DNA of 64,000 bases from Agaribacterium haliotis (lineage in GTDB: Bacteria; Pseudomonadota; Gammaproteobacteria; Pseudomonadales; Cellvibrionaceae): positions 1-64,000 of the forward strand of contig NZ_NKQJ01000015.1 in NCBI RefSeq assembly GCF_002312815.1, read 5' to 3'. This document shows, piece after piece, positions 15,849-26,212 of the stretch. The notes under the pieces are model-generated. The model ran no database searches. It worked only from the letters and a program-made list of their open reading frames with translations, and had not been told where the DNA came from. Each line of letters starts with the position of its first letter. The stretch's first letter is position 1. The translations under genes and the position numbers were made by a program.

Positions 15849-17114
15849 TTACAGTGTCTCTTGTTGGCCGAGCATTTTTTTGGTGACCAATACCACGCCT
15901 TTTGCGGTTACCCGAAACCCTCGCGCCGCATCGTGCTCGGCGTCGTAGCCAATAATGGTATTTTCAGGAATTTGGCAACCCGTATCGATAATCGCTTTGC
16001 GTATTTTACAGCCGCGACCGACTTCAACATCCGGCAGCAGCACGCTTTCTTCGATCAGTGAATAGGAGTTCACGCGAACCTCAGAAAACAATAGCGATTT
16101 GCGTACCGTACCACCACTGACAATACAGCCCCCGCTGACCATTGAATCAACCGCGGTGCCGCGCCTGTCATCGTCGTCAAAGACAAATTTTGCCGGAGGG
16201 CTCTGTTTTTGAAAGGTCCAGATTGGCCAGTCCTGATTGTATAAATTCAGCGCCGGCGTCGGCTCAACCAATTCCATATTGGCTTGCCAGAACGAATCGA
16301 GGGTACCGACATCGCGCCAGTAAGACACCTCATCGGTATCGTGATCGCGAAAACGATAGGCGCAAACTTTGTTGTTACTGATAATTTTAGGGATAATATT
16401 TTTGCCGAAGTCGTGTTCGCTGTCTTCATCCTGCGCATCTTTGCGCAGCTGCTCAAACAAAAATTCGGTATTAAAAATATAATTGCCCATCGACGCCAGT
16501 GTGTGGCCGGGCAAATCTTCGAGCTCGGTTGGATGCGCCGGTTTTTCATCAAAACGCACAATGCGGTTGTCACTGTCGACCGTCATTACACCAAATGCAC
16601 CAGCGGCTTCTTCAACCGGCACTTCAATGCAACTTACGGTAAGGTCGGCACCACTTTCGACGTGTGCGGCAATCATCGAGCCGTAATCCATCTGATAAAC
16701 GTGATCGCCACTTAATACAATCACGTATTTAGGGCTTTGCTCGGCGAGAATATCCAGGTTTTGATAAATCGCATCCGCCGTACCCTGATACCAATTTGGA
16801 GAGTAACGCTGAGACGCAGGAAGAATCTCAACGTACTCGCCCAACTCTTTCTTAAAATGACTCCAGCCGGCCTGAATATGGCGTATTAGGGAGTGGGCCT
16901 TGTACTGAGTCAAAATACCGACTCGACGAATACCTGAGTTAACACAATTAGATAATGGGAAATCGATAATTCGAAATTTACCACCAAAATGCAGCGCAGG
17001 TTTGGCTCGCCAGTCGGTCAGCTCATGTAAGCGGCTACCGCGGCCGCCGGCAAGTATCACGGCGACGGTGTCGCGAGTTAAGCGACTTACATAGCGCGAG
17101 TTGGGGTCTAACAT
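15849..17114 (-). CDS. glgC: Glucose-1-phosphate adenylyltransferase
   Basis: 421 residues. Makes ADP-glucose and pyrophosphate from ATP and glucose-1-phosphate, the committed and usually allosteric step of glycogen synthesis. The nucleotide-binding LAGGRGSRL is at 21–29 and [15 protein letters not shown] at 38–52. The sugar-phosphate region includes FDEKP, and the C-terminal half shows hexapeptide-type beta-helix turns ([18 protein letters not shown]). The length matches the E. coli enzyme. It lies 18 bp after glgP and just before glgA in the same operon. Confidence 0.96.
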   Translation of the reverse strand: MLDPNSRYVSRLTRDTVAVILAGGRGSRLHELTDWRAKPALHFGGKFRIIDFPLSNCVNSGIRRVGILTQYKAHSLIRHIQAGWSHFKKELGEYVEILPASQRYSPNWYQGTADAIYQNLDILAEQSPKYVIVLSGDHVYQMDYGSMIAAHVESGADLTVSCIEVPVEEAAGAFGVMTVDSDNRIVRFDEKPAHPTELEDLPGHTLASMGNYIFNTEFLFEQLRKDAQDEDSEHDFGKNIIPKIISNNKVCAYRFRDHDTDEVSYWRDVGTLDSFWQANMELVEPTPALNLYNQDWPIWTFQKQSPPAKFVFDDDDRRGTAVDSMVSGGCIVSGGTVRKSLLFSEVRVNSYSLIEESVLLPDVEVGRGCKIRKAIIDTGCQIPENTIIGYDAEHDAARGFRVTAKGVVLVTKKMLGQQETL

Positions 17115-17132
17115 ATCATGTGCTCCTTATAA

Positions 17133-19604
17133 TTAGACGATTTTCCAGATATCCTGCGCGTACTCCCTAATCGTGCGATCACTGGAAAACTTTCCGCTCA
17201 TGGCGGTATTAAGTATGCTGCTGCGCGTCCACAGCTTTTTATTTTCATAGGCATCGGCTGCGCGCTGCTGCGCATCGACATAAGATCTGAAATCCGCCGC
17301 CGTCATCCACGGATCGTGAGGATTTAACACCGAGTCGATCAGCGGCTGAAAAATCCCCTCTTCAAACATGCTGAAGTGGCCACACTGCAGCAAGCCAATG
17401 ACTCGCGCCAAATCCAAGTCGTTTTCGACAATAGAGCTCGGGCTGTGCTGCATGCGGTGTTTAACGATTTGATCTTCTTTTAAACCAAAGAGGAAAAAGT
17501 GTTCTTCGCCAACGGCATCTAAAATTTCGATATTTGCACCATCATAGGTACCAATGGTCAAGGCGCCGTTCATCATAAATTTCATGTTGCCGGTGCCAGA
17601 AGCCTCTTTACCTGCCGTGCTTATCTGCTCGCTTAGATCTGCGGCCGGGGTAATAATTTCCATGGCACTGACATTGTAGTTAGGCAAAAACGCCAGCCTT
17701 AAACGCTCGCTGACACGTTCGTCGCTATTGATCACCGCGGCAACGTTGTTAATTAATTTAATGGTAAGTTTTGCCAGAAAATAACCCGGCGCAGCTTTAC
17801 CGCCAATTAATACACAGCGCGGCGCGACTTGCTCGGCGTCGCCACGCGTAATTTTGTCGTACAGGTGAATAACGTGAAGAACATTTAACAGTTGGCGTTT
17901 GTATTCGTGAATGCGCTTAACTTGAATATCAAAAATAAAATGCTCGTCAAAATCAACGCCGCACTTGTCTTTAACCAAGGCCGCTAAGCGGCGCTTGTTA
18001 TCCTGCTTAACATCCATCCACTGCTGTTGAAACGCAGCGTCATCGGCGTAGTTTTTCAGGTGTTCTAGCCTGTCGAGTTCACACACCCACTCTTTGCCAA
18101 TGCAGGAGTCGATAAGTTGTTTTAAGCCCGGGTTACAGTGAGCCAGCCAGCGCCGCGGGGTAACGCCGTTGGTTTTGTTGTTAAATTTTTCAGGCCACAG
18201 GGCAAAAAAGTCGCGAAACAAACCGCGCGTTAACAACTCCGAATGCAAAGCAGCAACACCGTTGACAGAAAAGCTGCCGACAATGCCGAGATAAGCCATA
18301 CGCACGTGCGGCTCTTGCCCTTCTTCAATCAGAGACATGCGGCGCTGGCGCTCGACATCTCCGGGCCAGCGGTGGGCAACTTCGGCGAGAAAACGCGCGT
18401 TAATTTCGTAGATAATATCGAGCAATCTCGGCAACAGCTCACCGAGCAGGCGCACAGGCCAGCGCTCAAGTGCTTCTGGTAGCAGGGTATGATTGGTGTA
18501 AGCCATGGTTCCGGTGGTAATTTCCCAGGCTTCATCCCACTCAAGGCCGTGCTCGTCAATTAACAAACGCATTAACTCAGCAACCGCCAGGGTCGGGTGC
18601 GTGTCGTTCAGCTGGAAGCAGTGAAATTTTGCAAACTGGCTAAAATCATCACCGTGTTTCACACACCACTCACTGATTACATCTTGCAAGCTGGCCGAAG
18701 CCAAAAAGTACTGTTGGCGCAGGCGCAATTCTTTACCGTTTTCGCTGGCGTCATTTGGATAAAGCACCATGGTAATTTGCTCTGCCAGATTTTTTTGCGC
18801 AACCGCATCGGCGTAATCACCGTCGTTAAAATCCTGCAAATTAAATTCGTGCGTCGCAGCGGCTTTCCACAGACGCAAGGTGTTGACCACGCCATTTTTA
18901 TAGCCGGGAATGGGCATATCGTAAGGCACGGCAAGTACATCGTGCGTATCGACCCAGCGCTTACAGGATGCGCCGGCATCATTTACATAAAACTCTGAGC
19001 GGCCGTAAAATTTCACTGTGCACGTTCTATCGGCCTGTTCTATTTCCCAAGGGTTGCCAGCCATCAACCAGTGATCCGGCTGCTCAAATTGGCGGCCCTC
19101 GCGAATGCTCTGGTGAAACATGCCGTATTCATAGCGAATGCCATAGCCGCGCACGGGCAACGCCAGCGCCGCACAGCTGTCCATAAAACACGCAGCCAAG
19201 CGGCCGAGGCCACCGTTGCCAAGACCCGCGTCGCGCTCTTCGCTTTCAAGTTCTTCATAGGCCTGGCCGAGCTCTTGTAAGGCTCGGCCGGCCGAACTTC
19301 TAAGCCCCATGCTCATTACCGCATTGTTCATGCTGCGGCCAAGTAAAAATTCAAGGCTTAAATAAAAACCGCGCTTGGTTTCGTAGGTGGTTTCTTTAAG
19401 GCGGGTTTGCTGCCAGTCGTGCATCAGGTGATCGCGCACAGCCAGAGCCAGCGCCTGGCTCCAGTCTTTGGCTTTTTGGTGGTCAAAACAGCCGAGGGTA
19501 TAGAGCAAATGGTGCTGCATATTCGATGACAGCTCATTGCTGTCATTGTTGTTTACGCGCTGGTTGTCACTTCCTGTTGTACTGCTTACTGCATCGACGG
19601 TCAT
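17133..19604 (-). CDS. glgP: Glycogen/maltodextrin phosphorylase
   Basis: 823 residues from the ATG at 19602–19604, which has GAGG seven bases upstream; a GTG four codons earlier overlaps the glgX stop. Releases glucose-1-phosphate from alpha-1,4-glucan ends with phosphate. The pyridoxal-phosphate site is visible as EASGTGNMKFMMNGALTIGT with the cofactor lysine about residue 675. Other conserved blocks are ESEERDAGLGNGGLGRLAAC and VKRIHEYKRQLLN. Full length for the family. It works with the debranching enzyme GlgX encoded immediately upstream. Confidence 0.96.
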   Translation of the reverse strand: MTVDAVSSTTGSDNQRVNNNDSNELSSNMQHHLLYTLGCFDHQKAKDWSQALALAVRDHLMHDWQQTRLKETTYETKRGFYLSLEFLLGRSMNNAVMSMGLRSSAGRALQELGQAYEELESEERDAGLGNGGLGRLAACFMDSCAALALPVRGYGIRYEYGMFHQSIREGRQFEQPDHWLMAGNPWEIEQADRTCTVKFYGRSEFYVNDAGASCKRWVDTHDVLAVPYDMPIPGYKNGVVNTLRLWKAAATHEFNLQDFNDGDYADAVAQKNLAEQITMVLYPNDASENGKELRLRQQYFLASASLQDVISEWCVKHGDDFSQFAKFHCFQLNDTHPTLAVAELMRLLIDEHGLEWDEAWEITTGTMAYTNHTLLPEALERWPVRLLGELLPRLLDIIYEINARFLAEVAHRWPGDVERQRRMSLIEEGQEPHVRMAYLGIVGSFSVNGVAALHSELLTRGLFRDFFALWPEKFNNKTNGVTPRRWLAHCNPGLKQLIDSCIGKEWVCELDRLEHLKNYADDAAFQQQWMDVKQDNKRRLAALVKDKCGVDFDEHFIFDIQVKRIHEYKRQLLNVLHVIHLYDKITRGDAEQVAPRCVLIGGKAAPGYFLAKLTIKLINNVAAVINSDERVSERLRLAFLPNYNVSAMEIITPAADLSEQISTAGKEASGTGNMKFMMNGALTIGTYDGANIEILDAVGEEHFFLFGLKEDQIVKHRMQHSPSSIVENDLDLARVIGLLQCGHFSMFEEGIFQPLIDSVLNPHDPWMTAADFRSYVDAQQRAADAYENKKLWTRSSILNTAMSGKFSSDRTIREYAQDIWKIV

Positions 19605-19612
19605 GGTGAGCC

Positions 19613-21859
19613 TCACTCTGAAGAGTCTGATTCAATAAAAACTGCCTTAAGTAACTGTAAAGAGCGAGCACACATAAAACTGCTCGCCCCGCTTTCAATT
19701 TTTTCTACCACCGCTTTGCCATCACTGCTGGCACTATCGAGCAAACACTGCCAGTTTTTAACACCCGCTTCGTCAGGCATATGAAATTGCAGGTCCTGAT
19801 CGGATGCATTAAATAACAGCATTAACATGCAGCCGCTTTTCTGGCTTGTATTTTGTTCAGAAGCTGCCGTCTCTTCACTAGTTGTGGTTTTGTCGCTCGC
19901 CTCACCGGGCTTGCTTGCAACCGGGCCTGCCTGTTCATCAGCGCTATGAACACCTGCGTCGGCGGCACTTTGTAAAATCCAGCCGAGTTGATTTTGGTTG
20001 CTGTGATGCCAGTCGTCATCACTCATCGCTGCCCCACTGGCATTGACCCAACGCGAGCAGCGGCCCTCGGCAGAAAAGGTATTTGGCTCGTGGATATAGT
20101 GCTCACTGGTAAACAGCGCAAAGGCTTTGCGCAGTTCAATACAGTGCGCAGTAAAGGCTTTTAAAGCTTCGGCCTGCTCATCGTGCTCTGGCCAATTAAA
20201 CCAATTTATTTCGTTGTCTTGGCAATAGGCATTGTTGTTGCCTTGTTGAGTGCGGCCAAATTCATCGCCGCCAAGCATCATCGGTGTGCCTTGGCTAAAC
20301 ATTAAGGTCGCAATAAAGTTGCGCTGTTGACGCCAGCGCACCGCGTCGATATTGGCATCCTGGCTGGGGCCTTCGACACCATAATTATCGCTAAAATTGG
20401 CGTGGTGGCCGTCGCGGTTATTTTCTTTATTGGCAATATTGTTGCGCTCTCGATAGCTGACCAAGTCGCGCAAGCTAAAACCGTCGTGGCTGCAAATAAA
20501 ATTTAAACTAGCTCGCGGTTTGCGGCCGCTGTATTCAAATAAATCGGCCGAACCGTGAATACGCCGGGCAAACTCCGGTAAAACACCATTTTCATTAGTC
20601 CAAAAGCGCCGGCAGATATCCCGATATTTATCGTTCCACTCCGACCACTGCCCAGGAAACGCACCGAGTTGATAACCGCCCGGGCCAATATCCCACGGCT
20701 CGGCAATAAATTTGCAACTGGCAAGCAAAGGGTCTTGTGCAACCGCTTGAAAAAATGCGGCGCGATTACTAAAGCCTTTTTCGTCTCGCCCCAAGATACT
20801 GGCCAGATCAAAACGAAAACCGTCAACACCCATTTCCCCTGCCCAGTAACGCAGGCTATCGAGCACCAATTGCATCACCCGCGGATGCTCAACCCGCACA
20901 GTATTTCCGCAGCCGGTATCGTTGACGTAGTAGCGTGCGCTGCTTTTTTCGAGACGGTAATAGTTGAGATTGTCGATACCCCGGAAGCTCAACAAGGGGC
21001 CAAATTGATTGGATTCAGCTGTGTGGTTATAGACCACATCGAGTATTACCTCTATGCCGGCCTCGTGCAGCGCGGCCACCGCCTGTTTAAACTCTTCGCG
21101 CTTGCCAGAGCTCAAATAATCGCGGTGCACACAGAAAAAATTCAGAGTGTTATAACCCCAGTAATTGCTGAGGCCCTGCTGCACCAAAAACTCTTCATCA
21201 ATAAAACTGTGTACCGGCAGCAGTTCCACTGCACTGACACCCAGCGAGCGCAAATAATTAATGCTGTTGGGGTGAGCCAGACCGGCAAAGGTGCCGCGTA
21301 TATCGGCAGGTAGCTCTAGCTTGAGCTGGCTAAAGCCGCGCACGTGGCACTCGTAGATAACAAGTTCAGCCCAACTGAGCCCGGGCTTTTTTGCTTGTAT
21401 CGCGGCAATGTCTTCACTGGAAGCGCGCTCGCAGACCACACTTTTGGGAACAATCGCAGCGCTGTCGCCATCGTTTAAGCTCAGATCTTTTTGCAGGTTT
21501 TTACTGTCGTAGGGAAAAACATTTTTATCCCAGCAAAAATCCCGATCGAGCTCGCGCGCGTAAGGGTCAATCAATAATTTATTGGCATTAAAGCGCAGGC
21601 CCTTTTCCGGTAAATACGGGCCGTAAACACGATAGCCGTATTTAGCACCGGCTTTAAGCCCAAGTACAAAAACAGACCAACAGTGATCTTCACCTTTTTT
21701 TAAAGCTAGGCGCTGTACTTCCTGCTGGCCATAGCTGTCGAATAGACACAGCTCAACCGCTTCAGCGTGCTCACTAAACAGAGCAAAATTCACACCCTGC
21801 TCGTCGGGTGTGGCGCCAAGCGGCCAGCTATTTCCGGCCCTGCTGCAGAATGTCTGCAT
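19613..21859 (-). CDS. glgX: Glycogen debranching enzyme (GH13, isoamylase type)
   Basis: 748 residues. An N-terminal CBM48-like domain (about 10–110) precedes the GH13 barrel with DVVYNHT, DGFRFDLAS (346–354, nucleophile Asp351), the acid/base Glu in IAEPWD (385–390) and SHDG (457–460). It hydrolyses alpha-1,6 branches left by phosphorylase. Residues about 630–676 form an unusual low-complexity insertion rich in Ser, Thr, Ala, Glu and Gln inside the C-terminal beta domain, making the protein longer than E. coli GlgX (about 657). Its ATG overlaps the glgB stop by one base, and its TGA abuts the glgP start region. Confidence 0.94.
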   Translation of the reverse strand: MQTFCSRAGNSWPLGATPDEQGVNFALFSEHAEAVELCLFDSYGQQEVQRLALKKGEDHCWSVFVLGLKAGAKYGYRVYGPYLPEKGLRFNANKLLIDPYARELDRDFCWDKNVFPYDSKNLQKDLSLNDGDSAAIVPKSVVCERASSEDIAAIQAKKPGLSWAELVIYECHVRGFSQLKLELPADIRGTFAGLAHPNSINYLRSLGVSAVELLPVHSFIDEEFLVQQGLSNYWGYNTLNFFCVHRDYLSSGKREEFKQAVAALHEAGIEVILDVVYNHTAESNQFGPLLSFRGIDNLNYYRLEKSSARYYVNDTGCGNTVRVEHPRVMQLVLDSLRYWAGEMGVDGFRFDLASILGRDEKGFSNRAAFFQAVAQDPLLASCKFIAEPWDIGPGGYQLGAFPGQWSEWNDKYRDICRRFWTNENGVLPEFARRIHGSADLFEYSGRKPRASLNFICSHDGFSLRDLVSYRERNNIANKENNRDGHHANFSDNYGVEGPSQDANIDAVRWRQQRNFIATLMFSQGTPMMLGGDEFGRTQQGNNNAYCQDNEINWFNWPEHDEQAEALKAFTAHCIELRKAFALFTSEHYIHEPNTFSAEGRCSRWVNASGAAMSDDDWHHSNQNQLGWILQSAADAGVHSADEQAGPVASKPGEASDKTTTSEETAASEQNTSQKSGCMLMLLFNASDQDLQFHMPDEAGVKNWQCLLDSASSDGKAVVEKIESGASSFMCARSLQLLKAVFIESDSSE

Positions 21860-24060
21860 TAGTCACCCTCAAATTCAAATATCACCGTCGCCAGCGGCGG
21901 CACTGTAATCACTATGCTGCGTTCCCTGCCCTGCCAGCTCTGCTCTATGCTTTCTACCACACCTGCGTTACCCATATTTGAACCGCCGTAAATATCGGCA
22001 TCGGTGTTGATTATTTCGCGATAGCGCCCAGCCAAATTCACTCCGACACGGTAGTCTTCCCTGGGCACGGGCGTCATATTGCTGATGACCACAAGTTGAC
22101 CATTGCTGCTTATCGATTTACGCAGAAAAACAAACACCGAGTTGTGCCTGTCGTCGGCCTCAACCCATTCAAAACCATCGGGGTCGCTGTCGTTATCGTA
22201 CAGTGCCGGGCTGTTTAAATAGAGTGTATTTAAATCTTTTACCAAACGCTGCACACCACTGTGTTCGCTGTGCTCCAGCTGGTGCCAGCACAGCGAATTA
22301 TCGTGATCCCACTCGGGGCCCTGACCAAATTCACAGCCCATAAACATTAATTTCTTGCCGGGGTGCGTCCACATAAATGCGTAATACGAACGCAGGTTGG
22401 CAAATTTCTGCCAAGCATCACCCGGCATGCGATCCAGAATAGAGCCTTTACCGTGTACAACTTCGTCGTGGCTCAGCGGTAAAATAAAATTTTCGCTAAA
22501 TGCGTACAGCAGCGAGAAGGTCATATTGTGATGGTGGTATTTGCGGTGCACCGGCTCTTTGCTGACATATTCAAGACTGTCGTTCATCCAGCCCATATTC
22601 CATTTAAAACCAAAGCCGAGGCCACCGGAGTACAGCGGCTTGCTGACCCCAGGCCAGGCGGTGCTCTCTTCGGCAACCATCATGGTATCGGGGAAATTGC
22701 GATAGACACGCTCGTTGGTATTTTTAAGAAAATCAATCGCCTCGAGGTTTTCCCGGCCGCCGTAACGGTTGGCTATCCACTCGCCGTCTTCACGGCTGTA
22801 ATCGAGATAGAGCATCGAGGCAACGGCGTCGACACGCAGGCCGTCGATGTGAAACTTATCGAGCCAAAACAGCGCATTGCTCATTAAAAAGCCAGAGACC
22901 TCACTGCGCCCGTAGTTGTAAATATAGGTATTCCAATCCGGGTGAAAACCCTGCCTGTCATCGGCGTGTTCATACAGCGGCGTGCCATCAAAACGCCCGA
23001 GACCGTGTGCATCGGTCGGGAAGTGGCCCGGTACCCAGTCAATCAGAACCGCCAGCTCGTGTTGGTGGCACTGGTCAACAAAATATTTAAAATCGTCAAT
23101 GCTGCCGTAACGACTGGTTGCGGCAAATAAACCCACTGGTTGATAACCCCAACTACCGTCAAAAGGGTATTCGCTAACCGGCATCAACTGCACATGGGTA
23201 AAGCCCATTTCTTTGACATAGGGAATCAGTTGCTCGGCCAGCTCGCGATAACTCAAATAGCGGTTGCCCTCTTCCGGAACGCGCTTCCACGAACCCAAGT
23301 GGACTTCGTATACCGAAATAGCGCTGTCGTTTTTTGTGCGCCAGCCGCGTTTATCTGCCCAGTCCTGGTCGTGCCACTGGTAGGCCCTGTGATCGGCAAC
23401 CACCGACGCTTGCTGGGGTGGCAGCTCCGCGGCAAAACCAAAAGGGTCTGCTTTGTGAGGCAGCAAGTTGCCATCGCAGTCTTTGATTTCAAATTTGTAT
23501 TTATCGCCGGCCGTCACACCGGGGATAAAAATCTCCCAAATGCCCGATGGAATAAGCTTGCGCATCACGTGGCGGCGGCCATCCCACAAATTAAAATCAG
23601 CCACAACCGATACACGCGAAGCATTGGGGGCCCATACGGCAAAACGACAGCCATCGACATCACCGACACTCATTAAATGCGCACCGAGCATCTCGTAGGC
23701 CTGTTCGTTATTGCCCTGCGCCCACAAAAAGACATCGTCGGGATTTAATAACGAGCCAAAACGATAACAGTCTTCAATTAGTTGCTCGCCCCAGTTACCG
23801 TATATTTTTAATAGATATGGGTCGGAACGTTTGCCAGGCAAAATACCTTCATAAAGGCCATCACTGTGTAAACACTCCATCGGCGCCAGTAGCTCCAGGC
23901 CGTCGTAAGTCCACAGTTCAATATTTTGAATGCCCGGTACAAACGCGCGCACACAGTAACTTCCATCGTCATTTTTGTGCATGCCTAGCACGGAAAAAAT
24001 ATCGTCGTGCTCAGAATCGATAATGCGCTGAATGCATTCTTCGCTTAGTAATCCCGCCAT
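21859..24060 (-). CDS. glgB: 1,4-alpha-glucan branching enzyme
   Basis: 733 residues. Cuts alpha-1,4 chains and rejoins them by alpha-1,6 links. The long form is seen: an N1 domain (MHKNDDGSYCVRAFVPG), a CBM48 domain (AVWAPNASRVSVVADFNLWDGR, split by a few residues), and the GH13 barrel with DGLRVDAVAS (406–415, nucleophile Asp411), VAEEST (462–467) and LSHDEVVHGKGS. Full length for GlgB. It lies 15 bp after malQ, and its TAA shares a base with the glgX ATG, so translation is probably coupled. Confidence 0.96.
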   Translation of the reverse strand: MAGLLSEECIQRIIDSEHDDIFSVLGMHKNDDGSYCVRAFVPGIQNIELWTYDGLELLAPMECLHSDGLYEGILPGKRSDPYLLKIYGNWGEQLIEDCYRFGSLLNPDDVFLWAQGNNEQAYEMLGAHLMSVGDVDGCRFAVWAPNASRVSVVADFNLWDGRRHVMRKLIPSGIWEIFIPGVTAGDKYKFEIKDCDGNLLPHKADPFGFAAELPPQQASVVADHRAYQWHDQDWADKRGWRTKNDSAISVYEVHLGSWKRVPEEGNRYLSYRELAEQLIPYVKEMGFTHVQLMPVSEYPFDGSWGYQPVGLFAATSRYGSIDDFKYFVDQCHQHELAVLIDWVPGHFPTDAHGLGRFDGTPLYEHADDRQGFHPDWNTYIYNYGRSEVSGFLMSNALFWLDKFHIDGLRVDAVASMLYLDYSREDGEWIANRYGGRENLEAIDFLKNTNERVYRNFPDTMMVAEESTAWPGVSKPLYSGGLGFGFKWNMGWMNDSLEYVSKEPVHRKYHHHNMTFSLLYAFSENFILPLSHDEVVHGKGSILDRMPGDAWQKFANLRSYYAFMWTHPGKKLMFMGCEFGQGPEWDHDNSLCWHQLEHSEHSGVQRLVKDLNTLYLNSPALYDNDSDPDGFEWVEADDRHNSVFVFLRKSISSNGQLVVISNMTPVPREDYRVGVNLAGRYREIINTDADIYGGSNMGNAGVVESIEQSWQGRERSIVITVPPLATVIFEFEGD

Positions 24061-24075
24061 GAAGTGCTGCCTTAT

Positions 24076-26199
24076 TTATATACTTTTTCGCAAGGTAGTG
24101 ATTGAGTCAAAAAGACTATGCAAAATATCGTCCGCAAACAGCTCTTCCAAACTGAACTGTAAGCGACGGCTCCAATTTTCATGCTCCAGATAGGTGCCGG
24201 GAACATTGACCGGCGCATCCATCATCATTAAATCTTCAAGTTGCACCATAAAGAATTGAGACGATGCCTGACTGACAAAACGCAAAATTGCGTGAACTAA
24301 GTCGACATCCGCGGCTTTACCGCTGTCATTCACAGACCAGCTCACAGGCAACATATTATCGGCCTGCATCAAGCTGAGCAGATGACAGCGCTCGCGCTCG
24401 CGCAGCGCCTGGGCATTTTCTAAGGTATTGTTATTGCCGAGCAGATCAAGGCTATCGCGAAGCTCGAGATCGCTGGCGTTCCACCAACTGACGATGGTCG
24501 GAACATCGTGGTTGTTAAGCATCGCCAAGGCGTGGTGAGCGTAGTCGCGAGGGTGCTTAAAGCGATCTTCTGCAACTTTTTCAAAATAAAATACTTTGTT
24601 GCTGTATAGGCCAGTGCGCTGCATTTCTAGCTTAAACTCTTCGGGAACGATGCCGAGGTCTTCGGCAATAATTGCGCACTTGTGCAAATGACTCTCGAGG
24701 CAGAGCAAGCCGAGCAGCTCTTTAAATGGGTAATAAATATACGCGCCTTTATCGGCCGTCGCCCCCGGCGGGCACCACCACAGGCGGTATAAACTCATGG
24801 CGTGATCAATGCGCAGGGCGCCGCAGTGAGTCATATTACTGCGCAGTAATTTAATATAATGCGCAAAGCCGGTGCGACGCAGTTCGGCTGGGTCCATCGG
24901 CGGCAACCCCCAATTTTGCCCTGTCAGAGCCAGCGGGTCGGGCGGTGCACCGACAGATGCATCGTGGCAAAACAATTTACCGTTGCTTTGCACTTCACAT
25001 CCACCACCATTGGCGCCAACGGCCAGGTCTCTGACCAAACCTAAGCTCATGCCAGCGGCATCTGCGGCTTTTTGGCACAGTTCAAACTGCTCGTCTGACT
25101 GCCACTGCAAATAGCAATAAAAGGCCAATAGTTGGTGCTCACTTTGGCTGAGCAAAAGCATTTGTAAGGATTTTAATAAGTCTTTTTTGTTGCCGCTATT
25201 ACGCTGGATTGATTCTGGCGCCCAATTGTTTTGCACCTGATAGTTGGCAAAATCAAGCAGGGTATTGTCACTTTGTTCAATATAACGAACAAAAACCTCA
25301 CGCTTACCTGCGCTCAAATAATTGTTAAAACAATACCAAAGCGCCTGATACTTAAGCTGGCGCTGCGCTTCAAAATTAACGTGGCTGCGCTGCCGCTCGT
25401 TGTTAATGGCATCTTCGTTAACAAACTTTGTATCAAAGCCGCAGGCTTGTTCAACATCGATATACAGTGCGTTTAAAAAGCGTCTATCGGATGGGTTGTA
25501 AGGGCTGTAATCGTGTTTAAGATTACTCTGCAATGCGTGAAATGGGTTGAGCCCGATAACATCGACGCCCCAATTAGACGATTCAATAATCAAGCGCTGT
25601 AAATCACTGAAATCGCCGATGCCCCAGTTGTGATTCGACTTTAATGTATAAAGCTGAATCAACAGGCCCCAGGGTTTAGCCTGCTGATCGCCGGCCCAGT
25701 CCGGCAGCCAGGCCTGTTCTGGCGCAGCGGCCAACTTCGTTGTTTGACTGCGGCGCTCGCCACAGAGCTCAAAATCGTAGTAATTTGCATCCAGGTGGCC
25801 GAGCTGCAGACGCCGGCGTGTATAGCGCCTGCCCTCGTGCACATAGTCGCCAACTTCTTCGAGCTCGGCGGGAACAAACACGCCTTGATTAATTAATTCG
25901 CCAGATTCAGTATTTAAACGCCAGCGAAAATTTTCGCCGAGTTCTTCGGGGGGGAAATTAATATCGGCGTAGCCGCCGATGGCAGAAATAAGCTCAAGCG
26001 GGGGTAACCAGCTTTGCCAAGGTTTGATATCAAGCTCAAACGCTTCTTGTGCAACAGCGCCGGGGTCGTCGGTATTAACCCCCATAGCCTGCAGAAGTTT
26101 TAAGCGATTTTCGATCGGTACGGGCGTTAGTTCGCCGCGAAAATTGTAAAAATCAGGCGCAATGCCGCGCCAGTAAAACAGGCGGTCGAGGTCACTCAT
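24076..26199 (-). CDS. malQ: 4-alpha-glucanotransferase (amylomaltase)
   Basis: 707 residues. GH77 enzyme that disproportionates maltodextrins by moving glucan segments between chains, recycling short products of phosphorylase and GlgX. The GH77 motifs LRIDHAM (nucleophile Asp), IAEDLGIVPEE (acid/base region) and NNHDVPTIVSWW are present. The N-terminal extension of about 140 residues marks the longer proteobacterial form. It is the first gene of the glycogen operon. A tiny six-codon frame overlaps its start (see 26192–26212). Confidence 0.95.
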   Translation of the reverse strand: MSDLDRLFYWRGIAPDFYNFRGELTPVPIENRLKLLQAMGVNTDDPGAVAQEAFELDIKPWQSWLPPLELISAIGGYADINFPPEELGENFRWRLNTESGELINQGVFVPAELEEVGDYVHEGRRYTRRRLQLGHLDANYYDFELCGERRSQTTKLAAAPEQAWLPDWAGDQQAKPWGLLIQLYTLKSNHNWGIGDFSDLQRLIIESSNWGVDVIGLNPFHALQSNLKHDYSPYNPSDRRFLNALYIDVEQACGFDTKFVNEDAINNERQRSHVNFEAQRQLKYQALWYCFNNYLSAGKREVFVRYIEQSDNTLLDFANYQVQNNWAPESIQRNSGNKKDLLKSLQMLLLSQSEHQLLAFYCYLQWQSDEQFELCQKAADAAGMSLGLVRDLAVGANGGGCEVQSNGKLFCHDASVGAPPDPLALTGQNWGLPPMDPAELRRTGFAHYIKLLRSNMTHCGALRIDHAMSLYRLWWCPPGATADKGAYIYYPFKELLGLLCLESHLHKCAIIAEDLGIVPEEFKLEMQRTGLYSNKVFYFEKVAEDRFKHPRDYAHHALAMLNNHDVPTIVSWWNASDLELRDSLDLLGNNNTLENAQALRERERCHLLSLMQADNMLPVSWSVNDSGKAADVDLVHAILRFVSQASSQFFMVQLEDLMMMDAPVNVPGTYLEHENWSRRLQFSLEELFADDILHSLFDSITTLRKSI

Positions 26200-26212
26200 C
26201 TACGCTGCTCAT
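26192..26212 (-). promoter_or_regulatory. Mini-ORF overlapping the malQ start codon
   Basis: ATG at 26210–26212 opens six codons (MSSVDE) ending in TGA at 26192–26194, so the malQ ATG (26197–26199) lies inside it in another frame. The only purine-rich site, AAGGGAG, ends one base before the mini-ORF ATG and 14 bases before the malQ ATG. Spacing is poor for both, leaving open coupling or reinitiation. Confidence 0.35.
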
